This document shows positions 43,318-54,515 of a stretch of 64,000 nucleotides of DNA, piece after piece (the stretch's first letter is position 1; each line of letters starts with the position of its first letter). This DNA is from Strigamia acuminata. Its lineage: Eukaryota; Arthropoda; Chilopoda; Geophilomorpha; Linotaeniidae. A program made the translations under genes and the position numbers. The stretch covers positions 35,304,427 to 35,368,426 of the forward strand of contig OX442315.1 in assembly GCA_949358305.1 (NCBI GenBank), in the 5' to 3' direction. A model generated the notes under the pieces. It saw only the letters and a list, made by a program, of their open reading frames with translations. It searched no databases and was not told the origin of the DNA.

Positions 43318-46300
43318 ATGGCCGATCGACGCAACCCACGATTAGAGCCGAGCGCATCGTCGAGAGACGAGAGCGACGGCCTAATCGTAAATGCAGAAGA
43401 CGATGAGAATTGGGACGAACAACCGCCGTTGCAGGTAAATTAGTGTGATTTCCCCAGAGAAATCACATAATTCTTTGAATCTGTTGCATCCAACCCAGAT
43501 TGGAGCGTGACTTGTGACTGATATATTTCTTTCTGTTTTATTATTGATTTAAGGCTGGCTAAAAACCCGAGAGTGGACCCAGATTCACCTCGGAGTCAAG
43601 GCCGCCAAAAAACTAGAACAAAGGAAGTGTTCGCGGAATGGCGTCGTGGCAAACCAAAACCAAAACTAAAGGTTTTCTTTCTTTTAAAATTAAACATCGT
43701 AATAAATTAAAATACGATTAGAGTTAAAATAAAAAGTTTAACGTAATATTAAGAATTTAACGATCGGTTTTGCCTGCGACCCCTTCCTAAAAAGCGGATC
43801 ACCTGAGTTCAAAGGTAGTGTTGGATCAGCGCTACGACGGCGGAGATCATCGCAGAACTGCGAAACAAGAAAATAAGACCGACGGCCGCAACAAAAGAAA
43901 GGAGTTGCTGCCACCGTCGATCTTGAGCATATTTCTGATCCCCATCGTTAAACTGGGATTTATTATATTAATCTTGTGATCTAAAATTATTCAGGTCGAC
44001 CCGCTAGAATCGTGGGACGCCCTGCCTTCGACGGTGTCAACCGCCAACAACATCTTTCGCGGAGCCCTGCCGATTTACCTGCGGCAGGCCTATCCTGCAG
44101 AGACCAGCGCCTGGAAAATCCGATTGATGTACTCCAGGACCCTCGAGGAAAAATTCGAGCGATCGAAAACGCTGGTCGAGTGCATGACGAAGGAGATGAG
44201 GGAGCGAGTGGGGCCGCGGATCCCACCCGATGCGGATCCGCCGAGCCCCGTTTACTCCGGGTACCTGGAAGAGGCTTACCCAGGCACGGTGGCCGAGCTG
44301 CACACCTCCCACAGGTGGAGCGAGGCCCCGACCTTGGCAGCCCGCCAGAAAATAGTGGACGACGAGATCGAACGCTTAAAGCGCACCGAGACTCACGGAG
44401 TAACCCGAGTTCTCGAGAGAAACGGTTTCTCCCCCGAAGAAATCCGTAGATGGCTTCGCGACATCGAAGAAGATCATCTGACACCCAGATGGATACCGCC
44501 GGCGAATTTTACGGCCACGCAGTCTGAGATGTGGCAGTTATACCACGCTGGTATCCTGGGAAGTCGCCGCCATCACAGAAGATCGAAGCGTCCGGCGGAG
44601 TCCGCCCCACGCGGACCCGCACGAAGAAGACAGGCCGTCTCCCCAACAGAGGCCGGCCCGTCAACGAGTCGCGACTACCGCAGCCGCTCGAGCAGCTCCA
44701 GTTCCCGAACTCGAGTTGTCGTGCGCTCGGAGTGTCGCCGAGTAGTAACGCTCGAGCCTGCCTCGCCAGACGACGCGCGGGCTGAGCGAACGGTCGAATC
44801 TTCCGCCCACTGGGCTGCGAGGACCGAGACACACCAAGATCGAGGAAAGAAAAGATCCTCGTTGTTTATGGCGATTACCACACAGTCGTCAGATCAATCC
44901 TCGTCGCGACGAACCGTCTCAACACACCAGAGACCGGATTCCCCGACGGACGTCCCCCAGAGGACGGTCCAACAAAGATCCGTCGCAGCCAACACCAGGA
45001 GGAATCGGAAGCGTAAAGTACGACAGAAGACGCGTGCGCGGTCTCTGATCGCGAAAGGATTGGAGAAAGAGCGAGAGATGGCCGCCGCAAAAAGGTCCGA
45101 ACCCCGAAGTCTCGGATCCGCGGCTGGGCCGTCCAGGCTCCAGGCAGAGATTGATTTGGGAGAATTGACGGAAGAACAAATATCCCAAGAAGAGTCGGAC
45201 AAGGATGGACCGGTCACGAAACAAGATCTGGCCATGGCATTGAAGAACGCCTTCCGAGGATACGCGGCCAACCGGCCGTCGGGCTCAACACCGGCTGTGC
45301 CCACCGCGCTTGTGCCCCCACAGGTGCAATCGCGATGGCCGCCACTCCTCGAGGGTACAAACCCAGCAGTGACCACGTGGACCCCTCCCCGGATGATTCC
45401 GGTGGGAGATCCAACTCCCAAACGGGTCAGATACGACGACCTACCAGGGATGGGCCGTCCACCGTCACCCCCGACGCCACGAGTGTACCATCCTCATCGC
45501 AACGCCGAGTGGTACGCGCAGCGGGGGATGGACGCCAGATGCCGGCGTGAAGCGGCCTATCCCTCACTCAGCGAGTTACAAGAATATCTGGCCGAATACG
45601 AGAACCCCGCGATTGCCGAGTTGGCCATACGACAGGCCGACGCCGCCCAAACTCACCACATCAACTGGGCGATCGAACAGATGCGGACGTTGTCACAGCA
45701 ATTCAGTGACAATCCGGACCGCGCTCACCCCTGCCATCGGAGCAGTTTGAATTTGGCTGTGACGAACGTACTGGCCCAGCTGCTATCCCTGGGCGTCTTC
45801 TTGGACAGTCGGCAAGCTATGGCGGCCTGGACAATCGTCGACCGTGAGGGAGTTCACCTTCCTCGGGCGTTGTACCAGGTATGGGCCGGATGGACTCCTG
45901 AGCCCGCCTCGCTGCGCTTCGACCTGGCCAGAAATACGGAAAACCCAGGCCTACAGTTTTCAAAGATGCGTTCGTTAGCATTCCGCTACCGGAACCCCGG
46001 AGTCCACCCTTCCTTGTTGCGAACAATTCGGGAGGTTCCGGAGATACCGGGAACGGCGGCGAGCCTTCCACAGGCCATCGAGACCGCCCCCCCAGAGGCG
46101 GCGGTCCAACCATACATACCGACCCCAAAGCCGGTATTCCCGAAGGAGAAGCGACACGCGAATCGACCCATATTGATTCCGAAGCGTTCCAAGCGAGGAC
46201 CCCGAACTCCTCCGCTGCCCTCTCCTTCACCACCAGCGGCAGGGCTGGCCGCTCTCTCTGCAGAGCCGGCTACGCCACCGTTGGAGAGCCCAATGGAGAT

Positions 46301-46781
46301 TCCGCTCCCACCATCGCCTCCGCCGCCCCCAGCAGCGCAGCTTTATTTGAGGCTGGGAGTGGAATACCCCTTCCTTCAGATGTCGGAGTTCACGCGACAA
46401 CGCATCATTGACTCCGACGATCACGGCGAATCAATCCTCAAATGGCTAAACAGAGAAGCCCGATCCACCATGGACGCCGTCTTCCATCGCCGTATCCTAC
46501 GGGCCCACAGGAAACCCGGATCGAGCGCCGAGTCGCGAAGGATCCGACTCGTCCCCGATCGATTCCCCGCGTCTACCCGGATTTGGATCCATGAGCGTAC
46601 GGGGTTGGTTGGCGAGCCAGCCGGCAGTCACCCGCAGTACTTCATCAACGAGCGACAAAATCCTGCGGATCTGACAACCTCTCTGCCCCCGGATTTACCA
46701 CCGCCGCCACCGGCAGTGCCACCCGTGATCCTCCGCCCATGCAGAGGAGTGCTGCCGGCTCTTCGCAGAGGAGAGCGATGA
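43318..46781 (+). CDS. gypsy-2 ORF3: intact, spliced third gene of unknown function
   Basis: Exon 1 is 43318-43434 (39 codons, acidic, with NWDEQPP next to the donor GTAAAT). The intron is 43435-43994 (560 bp, acceptor ATTATTCAG). Exon 2 is 43995-46781. Both junctions are phase 0, giving about 967 residues. The product has an N-terminal block (WKIRL), a WLRDIEE region, a long Arg/Ser/Pro-rich middle, a helical block near the centre (LAVTNVLAQL) and a C-terminal block with LRAHR and RIWIHER before a proline-rich end. These blocks match gypsy-1 ORF3 in the same order. There is no signal peptide or membrane helix, so it is not an envelope glycoprotein. How its mRNA is made is unclear: a polypyrimidine-AG acceptor lies at 43270 upstream of exon 1, but I found no convincing donor in the leader. 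Confidence 0.75.
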
Positions 46782-46810
46782 GAAAATTGAGATCGCTCCG
46801 ATCCGAGATC

Positions 46811-46828
46811 GAAGCTGGAGGAGGGACG
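46811..46828 (+). other. Polypurine tract of gypsy-2
   Basis: GAAGCTGGAGGAGGGACG directly precedes the 3' LTR. The same tract type precedes the gypsy-1 LTR. Confidence 0.7.
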
Positions 46829-47648
46829 TGTGGTGACCCAGTTGGATAAGTGTCCCCCCAGGGCGGATACTTGTCCTATGAGTCACTATGATTAAAGAGT
46901 CGTTCCCCCCCGAGTTGGCTCCACCTCCCCATGGCAGGTGCGTGCCCCGAGGGGGAGGAAGCGGCTGGTGGTCAGCCCCCATTGGTTGATCGCCGGCCCT
47001 TCACCCCACTGCATAAAAGGCTGTGTTTCCCGCCTAAAGACAGAACTTACACAAACGACACCAAGAACACAGCAACTACCTCACCGTCAGGCCAACTTCA
47101 ACTACAAGTTAGGATTGATCGAGGATCGCTGAGTAAAGTGCAAACTGTAACTCTCACGAAGTCACTTGCGAGCTATTCCTGCGAAAGCACGAGAATAGCC
47201 CTTGTGAAATCACCCAGAATAATCGCCCAGACGATTATTCGCCGAAGTAAGTGTCCGAGTGCTTTGTAGGGAACCCCAAAGTTCCTAGACGAGGCCTCTG
47301 CGACGCTAAACAAACCCTAGACAACAGGCACGGATAGAAGACTCGAAAGAGCATTCCACCGCGTCCGTGAAGACGAATCCGTGACGAATTAACGACAACT
47401 CGAGACGCCGCCTTTGTTCCGCCGACCACGCGGAATCGACGACGCCATCTTGAGAAATCCTTTGTTCGACGCTGACCACGTCGACTCTAGAATTATTACT
47501 GAGTGTATTTTAAAGGCATAAAGCCTGGTGAATAAATTACCTGTTTATTTACATACATTTGGTATTCATTTGGGTATTTACATAATTGATCACAGGTAAA
47601 GTATTACACGTTAGCGCTATTTAAACCTATACCAAGTAGGACGCGACA
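46829..47648 (+). repeat. 3' LTR of gypsy-2
   Basis: 820 bp at a constant offset of 12,049 from the 5' LTR, with no difference seen between the two. It is followed by the target duplication ACAT. Confidence 0.93.
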
Positions 47649-47710
47649 ACATCGATACTTTAGCGGTGTATCGATATTTTTCATAAAACGTGAGTATTTC
47701 GGATAAAAAA
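47649..47710 (-). promoter_or_regulatory. Distal half of the ZNF-d promoter, cut off by gypsy-2
   Basis: ACATCGATACTTTAGCGGTG, then TATCGATATTTTTCA and ACGTGAGTATTTCGG: the part of the promoter block missing at 34779. Beyond it begins the second module copy. Confidence 0.6.
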
Positions 47711-48011
47711 GTGAATAAATGGATACAAACAGAAGAAATTTGAAATTATCTTTATTTTTCAGCTGGGCGGATAGAATCGGACGAGGCGGTCGATGATTGA
47801 GATTGACACGTATTTTGTTTGTTTTAAGGCACACGGATCAGGATCGATTTTAATCGTCGTTTGATTTGATGAGAATAGAAGAAATTGTGAGGAAAATTGA
47901 CAGGAAAAATATTCGGGAGTGAAGAAAAATTTAAGAATTTTGGAAGAAAAGAATAGACTTTATGGGTAAATATTGTTTGTTAATTTGAAAAGACGAATTT
48001 TTTGGGGAAAA

Positions 48012-48200
48012 ATTCAGTGTTTTCAACCATAAATCGAGAGCCGCGACCAAGAGAGGCGATTTGATATAAGAGCCGCACTCGATTAATAGCCGCAGCTGAA
48101 AGTGGCAGTTTTGAATAAGAGCTGCAGCTCTTAATCGCGAAAATACGGTGAAAAAATTTGATTTTTTTTTTTGCTAAAAATTTGTTTTTATATGAAAAAA
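48012..48200. repeat. Insertion present only in module copy 2
   Basis: About 190 bp absent from the matching place near 22435. It contains AAGAGCTGCAGCTCTTAA and AAATACGGT, the same dispersed family as 13666 and 49471. Confidence 0.5.
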
Positions 48201-48387
48201 AAAATCAAATTTTTGGTTAAATAATTCCGTTTTTCTGCAATAAGTGAATTTTAGATGAAAATTTGGTTTTATCAAGTAAAAAAATTTAGTTTTTTGTGAA
48301 AATTTGGTTTTTATTGGGTATAAAATTGAATTTTCATGGTTAAAAAATTGATATAGTCTCAAGAATTTGAAATAATGGTTTTTCTGA

Positions 48388-49447
48388 CTAGTGGGATTGC
48401 AAATGCTTTTTGAGCTGGCTGTTTTGGATGCAAGAAAACGAACAGAAATGACATTTGCATTGTTTTTCTCCAGTGTGAGTCAATAAATGAGATTTCAAGT
48501 GCGACAACTGGGTGGAGCAAAATAAACACAAATGACACTTGAATGGTTTTTCTCCCGTGTGGGTCTTCAAATGGAGTCTTAGACCATTGCTGGAAGAAAA
48601 ACACTTGCGACATTCAGCACATTCGAACGGTTTTTCACCAGTATGAGTCAACGTGTGCGCCCTTAATAACGGTTTGGTTTTGCACGAATAAGAACACAAA
48701 TGACATTGGAATGGTTTTTCACCAGTGTGAGTCAACGTGTGCTTCGTCAACACATCTTTGCGCTTGCAGGAAAAAGAACAGAAATTGCATTTGAATGGTT
48801 TTTCCGCCGAATGAACGACCGAATGCAGCTTCAAGCTGGTGCTTAGATTACAAGCGTACGAACACTTGTCGCATTTGAACGGCTTGTCGCTGTCGTGAGT
48901 CACCAGGTGTCTGTTCAACTTCCCGTTGGAGGAATAGAATGTAGAACAAAAATTGCATTTGAACGGTTTTTTCCCGGCGTGAATTGCCACGTGCTTTCTC
49001 AAACCGCCGGGTTGTTTGCAAGAGAAAGCACACAGGTGGCATTTGAATGGTTTTTCCTCGCTGTGGGTCCTCAGATGATCCTTCAAGTTCGCCTGGAAGT
49101 TGGTAGAATAAGAACACAAGTGGCACTTTACTAGTGTTTCTCCAGTATGAGTTTTCAAATGACGGTTTAGTTCGTTCTTTCGTTTGAAGGAAGACGGACA
49201 CGATTCGCATTGGAACGGTCTTTCGCCGGTGTGGCTCATCATGTGGTAAGCCAAATTCTTCACAACTCTGGTTTTGTATTCGCATAAGTTGCAATTGTGC
49301 TCGGGTTGTTTGTTGTTTTTGATTCGTGGCGTTTCTCCGGGGTGTTTTGTTGACACGTGGTGTTTTAATGCCTGGATACTCTTGTAGGCTTTGGTGCAAA
49401 GATGGCATTCGAACGGCTTTTCTCCGGTGGGATTCATTATTACGCAC
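48388..49447 (-). CDS. C2H2 zinc-finger gene ZNF-a' (complete copy)
   Basis: 349 residues with twelve complete C2H2 fingers, nearly identical to ZNF-a at 22661-23683. It keeps the last finger (NSQLKKHLQSH) that ZNF-a loses to a stop. The exon follows an acceptor (TTTTTTAG) near 49448, with ATG at 49437. The first exon and promoter are at 49884-50070. It is the better candidate for the functional member of the pair. Confidence 0.83.
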
Positions 49448-49883
49448 CTAAAAAAAATATGTATATAAAATACCGTATTTTATCGATTAAAAGCCGCAGC
49501 TCTTATTAAAATCTGCTATTTTTGTCTGCAATTACAATTTCGGTTTTTAATTTACGGCTCATTTTGGAAAATTTTTGTGAAAAAAAAAAAAAGGCTTGTG
49601 AACATAAAATTAGTCCGAAAACTCCTCTAACTAGTAAATAGTAAATAGTAATCAAATCAAAAAATGTTTCTGACAAATGTGGATTATCCTTATGAGTAGA
49701 TTAAGGTTACACACTCTGTGGGTGCCTGAAAAGGCCCTTTTTATGTTTCTGCGCCTAACAAGGTCATTTTTACACGTTTGCGCACCTAAAAAGGCCTTTT
49801 TTGTGGCTGCTTGTGTTGACAAAGTTCATATTCTATAAATAGGGGTCCTGAACACAGATAAAGTTATTTCAACACTAACATAC

Positions 49884-50070
49884 CTGTTTAGATGCTCACA
49901 ACTCGGAAACTACGGAATGTGGTCAAAGCAACAGCCAAGGAATGTGGACGACGCAGTAAACACCGGATGAGATAATGTCAACTTCGCGCCGATATTACGA
50001 TATATATATCGATAAACATCGATACTTTACCCCTATATCGATATTTTTCACAAAACGTGAGTATTTCAGA
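49884..50070 (-). promoter_or_regulatory. Promoter and noncoding exon 1 of ZNF-a'
   Basis: Exon ends at 49884 (GAGCATCTAAACAG, donor GTATGT). The promoter at 49980-50065 has CGCCGATATTACG, TATCGATAAACATCGATA and a second TATCGATA. Confidence 0.6.
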
Positions 50071-50348
50071 GTAAAAACAGGAAATAAGTGGACGTTCACA
50101 GGAAATTTGAATTTATCTTTATTTTTCAGCTGGACGGATAGAATCGGATGAGATGGTCGATGATTGACAGATATTTTGTTTCGTTTTAAGGCACAGCGGA
50201 TCAGGATCGATTTTAATCGTCATTTCATTTAATAGAAGAAATTGTGAGGAAAGTTGACAAGAAAAATGAAGAAAAATTGACTAAACTTCAAGAAAAAATT
50301 GAATTTTTTTGGCTACAAATTTGATTTTTTTAGCTAAAAATGTTCTAG

Positions 50349-50820
50349 CTAAAAATTGAATTTTTTATTTTCCATTCTCAGAAACGATATGTTACGCACA
50401 CTTTTTATGTGCGCTTTCAATACGCGGCTTTGCCAGAAAGAACGAGAACAAGAATGACACTTAAATGGTGTTTCTCCAGTATGCGTCAACAAATGAGATT
50501 TCAAGTTTGTCGCGTAGGCAGAGCAGTAAAACAAATGACATTTGAATCGCTTTTCTCCAGTGTGAGTCAACAAATGAGTTTTTAAGCTTGCCGAGTAGGC
50601 AGAGCAAAAAGAACACAAATGACACTTGAACGGTTTTTCTCCGGTGTGTGTCAATAAATGATATTTTAAGTTAATCCAGTGGGCAGAGCGAAAGGAACAC
50701 AAGTGACACTTGAACGGTTTTTCTCCGGTGTGAGTCAATAAATGAGATTTTAAGTTCGCTGGGTGGGCGGAGCAATTAGAACAAAAGTGACACTTGAACC
50801 GTTTTTCTGCAGGTTCTCCA
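50349..50820 (-). pseudogene. Zinc-finger fragment ZNF-b'
   Basis: Copy of ZNF-b with the same missing 5' end and the same Cys loss in the third finger of the ATG-initiated part, but with His retained in LKTHLLTH. ATG at 50738 gives 129 residues. Probably a relic. Confidence 0.65.
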
Positions 50821-51192
50821 GTGTGGTGATCCTGGACTTTAATCTAATCTGACTCTATAATTAAACTAAACTCTAAAAACACCGCGACGGGACTTAATAA
50901 TAATAATAGAGTAATACGTGAATTAAAACTAAAAAATACTCTAAACTTACTAATTAATACAAGGAATTGATTATCTTAATGAAAAATTAAGCTAAAATAC
51001 AGGGCGAAAATTCAACAAAAAGACTGAATTTTCTCAAAACAAACGATCTTAATTTATTCTTTTATGTTGAATAAACTATTAAAAACTTACATTAAATATT
51101 CCGAATATTATGATAAACTGTTAAAATTGTACAAACATGACTAGGAATTAACTGATAAATAAAATTAGTAATGAAATTGGAATGAGATATAA

Positions 51193-51516
51193 ATGGCGTC
51201 GTCGGCGTTGTACTTCTCGTTGTCGACGTGGCTTATTCGCGCTGACTTCGTACGAATAACGACCCTTCTCTCAAAAAATGGCGTCGTCGCTACTATCTTC
51301 GCACGACGACACGAATTCTCGACATTCTCTGTGAATTCAAACTTCTTCGACCTCGCGAAACCCAAAAATGGCGTCGTCGCTACTATCTTCGCACGACGAC
51401 ACGAATTCACGACGTTCTGTTTGAATTCAAACTTCTTCGACCTCGCGAAACCCGAAAATGACGAAAATCGCGATGATTCTTATGGCGATAACCAAACAAT
51501 TTCGGTTTCTTTCTAA
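51193..51516 (+). other. 107-codon ORF with a 30-residue tandem repeat
   Basis: Starts MASSALYFSLSTW and contains two copies of a unit with VVATIFARRHEF and NSNFFDLAKP. The repeat is a 90-bp DNA duplication (about 51275-51455) not present in module copy 1, where the ORF is short. An open frame also exists antisense. Its position just beyond the AIRIM 3' end suggests a chance ORF in duplicated DNA. Confidence 0.25.
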
Positions 51517-51546
51517 AACTTCCATTGTTTCTTAATTTGTTATCTT

Positions 51547-52637
51547 TTATACGTAAAACAAGCATTCAAACAAAAAAAGTGTAACCCTGAAAATAGGGTC
51601 AGCAAAATAAATATTTACTACCTGTTGCTGAATTTCAAGATGCACTTTTTCCAGAAATAGACAATTTCCTACTGAACGATTCTTCCAATTCATTCTAAAA
51701 ATTACAAAATAAATAAAGATATAAATAAAGAAAAAAATCTGAATGTTGAACCTCAACAGATACATCCACTTCGTCCACGTTCAACTTAGCAAAAAGCCTC
51801 ATATTCTTCAAAATATCTATTTTGCGAGAAAAAAAACCACATCAAATCATTAAACTTTACACAAATATTGTTTATTTACTAACTTTCGATTTTATCACTT
51901 CTCGAATTCACTGGCCATTCAGTCATCAATCGTTGCGCCTCGTCATTCACGTCATAACTCTCCACTAGAAGTTTCCTTAATAAATACCTAAATAAATTGC
52001 AAAAATTTAAAAATTTGAAGAAATAAAGTACAATTTTAGAATTACTCATTTCTGTAGTAAAAATATAGTTCCTCCAGACAGAGAATCAGTTCGCTTACAG
52101 GCGGATAAACGCGACGTGGCAATATAAATTCCGAAATTTCAAATAAATTGCAGTTTTTATTCCATACAATTACGCATTCTTCAAGTTTTCGCTTTATTTG
52201 TCTCACAATTTCGTTCAAAGTTGATCTAAAAGTTGGCAAAAAGGAAATTTTATTAATTAAATCCAAAAATAATACGATTTTTAACATTATTACAGTGCTC
52301 GATTAATTACAAAAAGTTCTTCTGAAATTTTTACGCGTATGGTTTCAGTCAATCGACATCTGAGTTCTTCAGTATCGATAAAATTAAAATCAACGGGGTC
52401 GATTAATCTGACACAGTTCCATTGATCCAGATGCGTCAAAAACGACCTAGAAGTAAAATGTTACGTTTAATTAGTAAATTCAAAAAAATATTAAACAATT
52501 AAAATTAAAACCTACTTGATTGTATCGTAATTGTTGCTCAGACAAGCGTCCCATTGCTTTATCAAATTCTCCGTCAAAACATACGCAGCTTGAATACTTT
52601 TATAAACAAGTCCGAAAGCATGGCCTGCTGCCGCCAT
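51547..52637 (-). CDS. AIRIM: AIRIM (C1orf109) homologue, copy C
   Basis: Start at 52637. Exons 1-4 and the diagnostic PPVSEL...YYRNE region are as in copies A and B. The exon 5/6 donor is lost as in copy B and the frame runs through. One codon is deleted in the acidic part. The last intron is shortened to about 35 bp, too short to splice normally, and the frame reads through it to 51547. It is the only copy next to CINP (294 bp apart, same strand), and with its conserved flank it may be the ancestral locus. Its product would join CINP and the AFG2 ATPases in the 55LCC complex. Confidence 0.63.
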
Positions 52638-52931
52638 ATTAGTTTGGACTAACCTAGCGTGTCAGATGTGATGTCATTCTTCATGAATATCGCTGATTAT
52701 TTGTTACAATTATGTACGTCATTCTGTTGTCGACGAATGGCAAAAGAGGATCAAGTTCGAGATCTTGGTTCTAGCTTACTTGTTTTCATGGTTCTTGAAA
52801 ATAGGACTATTTTCCTCTTCATTTTCAATGAATAAAATCGAAATATTTCGTCCCATTCGTGACACTGAACTTTATTTGATTAAATAAATAAATTACAACA
52901 AAATTTTTTTATTATTTTTTATTTTTACACT

Positions 52932-53607
52932 TCATCTTTGGATGTTCAACTCTTGCATCATAGTTTCAATATGAAATTTTACAGAATCAAGATTCACTTG
53001 GTATTCCCAACAACAGACCAAATACATGAGATTAGATCTATTCTGATGCCTTGCAAACTCTTTAATACACGAGTTCTTCACAGCAAGTTCTTTTCTGTAT
53101 CCATTTCGTAATTCCATCGCGATTTCATCTAAAAAATGAATATAATTTTTATTGCTTATTATTGATTACTTATTTATACTTACAAAATTTATTTATCTGC
53201 CATCGTGTCACGATTTGTCCTTCTTCATCGTTAAAACTGACGTCGTTGTCCTCCGATAAATATCTGAATTCGGATGTTAATAGACACATTTTTTTGACAA
53301 GTTTTTTCATTTGACAAAATGTTTCCTCTATTGGATATAACATTTCGTTTAATTTTTCATCGCAATTCACTGCAGGATCGTTTTTTGTTGAATTTTCTCT
53401 AAAATAAAAAGAAAACATAAAAATTATAAGAAACTTGAGCTCAAATCATTTTTATAATTAATCGTACATTATGTAATTAGCGAGTCCTTTCACATCACCA
53501 AGGCTGGAAAAATTCAAATTATTCCAACGTACCGTGCAGTTATGCCAGCTAACCACGTTATCTTTTACTTTTCGAGAAATGCCGGTGAAATCTTTAGACT
53601 TATTCAT
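52932..53607 (-). CDS. CINP: CINP homologue (CDK2-interacting protein, AFG2-complex subunit)
   Basis: Three exons: 53607-53468, 53398-53184, 53128-52932, giving 183 residues (human about 212). Exon 1 has SRKVKDNVVSWHN, matching the family's ARKIKDN...WHN start. Exon 3 begins with the conserved FYE...YRKEL...K segment, with a following W as in vertebrates. GT/AG junctions are all in frame. CINP forms a heterodimer with AIRIM in the AFG2A/AFG2B complex and was first found as a CDK2/CDC7-associated replication factor. It is divergent from the MIF-like gene (302 bp between start codons) and lies just upstream of AIRIM copy C. Confidence 0.82.
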
Positions 53608-53909
53608 GTTGTTTGAAAAAGCGTGTATCAACAGGAAACCTGGCTCTTACTAAAAGGTGGTGTTGTTGCTGCCGTCTAACGTCAATAAACAGTACTAACC
53701 ATACAAAATAAATTTAAATTTATTTTAATTTGTCTCGTTAAATTAATTAAAACAAAAAAAATCGAATTTTATTCATTAACATTAAATTAAGTTATAGAAA
53801 TATTTAAATCAATCGTTACAAAATCAATCACGTGATCTCAAATGTAGGACATGTAGCGGACGATCTAAATCACTATAGATAAACTTTTCCAACCACAACC
53901 ACCACCAAC

Positions 53910-54381
53910 ATGCCAATTTGTAGTATCATCACCAATATTTCCACTCGACGAATTCCAGCCACTTTCGAGGCCAAATTCTCAGCCCTCGTCGCCAAACTCC
54001 TAACCAAACCAGAAAACGTAACACAAAAACTTCAAACTTTGATTTTTTTAACCTTAACTGATCACGTGATCATTTCTCCTACAGAAAATCACCGTCATGG
54101 TACATCCGGACACTCGAATGTGTCGAAACGCATCAAACGACGACACAGTCCACATTCAAATCTGGTCCATCGCCGTATTTTCCAAAGAAAAGAACCCGCA
54201 GTACAGCGCCCCGCTTTATTCCTTCATAAACGAAACTTTAGGCGTCCCAGTCCAAAGGTTTCATCTTTTTTTCACCTTAAAATTCATATCAGGATTTGAT
54301 TTCTTAACAATTTTTTTTTCCAGAACCACTATCGCATTCCATGATTTATTGCCCGAGCAAATTACATCGCCACCTCAATGA
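53910..54381 (+). CDS. MIF/D-dopachrome tautomerase family protein
   Basis: Three exons: 53910-54017, 54085-54257, 54324-54381, giving 112 residues, close to the usual 114-118. The start MPICSIITN keeps the catalytic N-terminal Pro after Met removal, followed by LTKPEN, HPDTRM and an IWSIAVFS strand at the places expected for the family. The C-terminus (FHDLLPEQI) is unlike the classical MIF end. The MIF fold is a trimeric tautomerase, in animals a cytokine or cytosolic enzyme. Whether this is MIF-like or DDT-like is not clear. There is no signal peptide, which is normal for the family. It is convergent with CDC45, 134 bp away. Confidence 0.8.
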
Positions 54382-54515
54382 AAATATGAAATAAAAATTA
54401 TATATATATATGAAATAAATTACAATAGATAAAAAAATAATAATAACAATGTCGTTTTTCATTTTTAAATAATTCACACGAAGAGAGATTAAAAAAAGGA
54501 ACAAAAATACTAAAA

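Larger units (their letters stand above)
34780..47648 (+). mobile_element. gypsy-2: complete, recently inserted Ty3/Gypsy retrotransposon
   Basis: 12,869 bp with two 820-bp LTRs, a primer-binding site, gag, pol in the -1 frame, a spliced third ORF and a polypurine tract. It is flanked by the 4-bp duplication ACAT (34776-34779 and 47649-47652). The LTRs appear identical over all parts I compared, and no ORF is broken, so the insertion is young and possibly active. It is GC-richer than its surroundings. The target site is the middle of a TATCGATAAACATCGATA promoter motif. Confidence 0.93.

Noticed and set aside
43554-43671. Open stretch with AG before and GT after, inside the gypsy-2 ORF3 intron, as an extra coding exon
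   Set aside because: In the phase set by exon 1 it stops at its third codon, and its length is not a multiple of three. Direct joining of 43434 to 43995 is in frame and matches gypsy-1.
44034-46781. gypsy-2 ORF3 as an envelope gene
   Set aside because: No signal peptide, no transmembrane helix and no furin-like site; the product is rich in Pro/Arg/Ser throughout.
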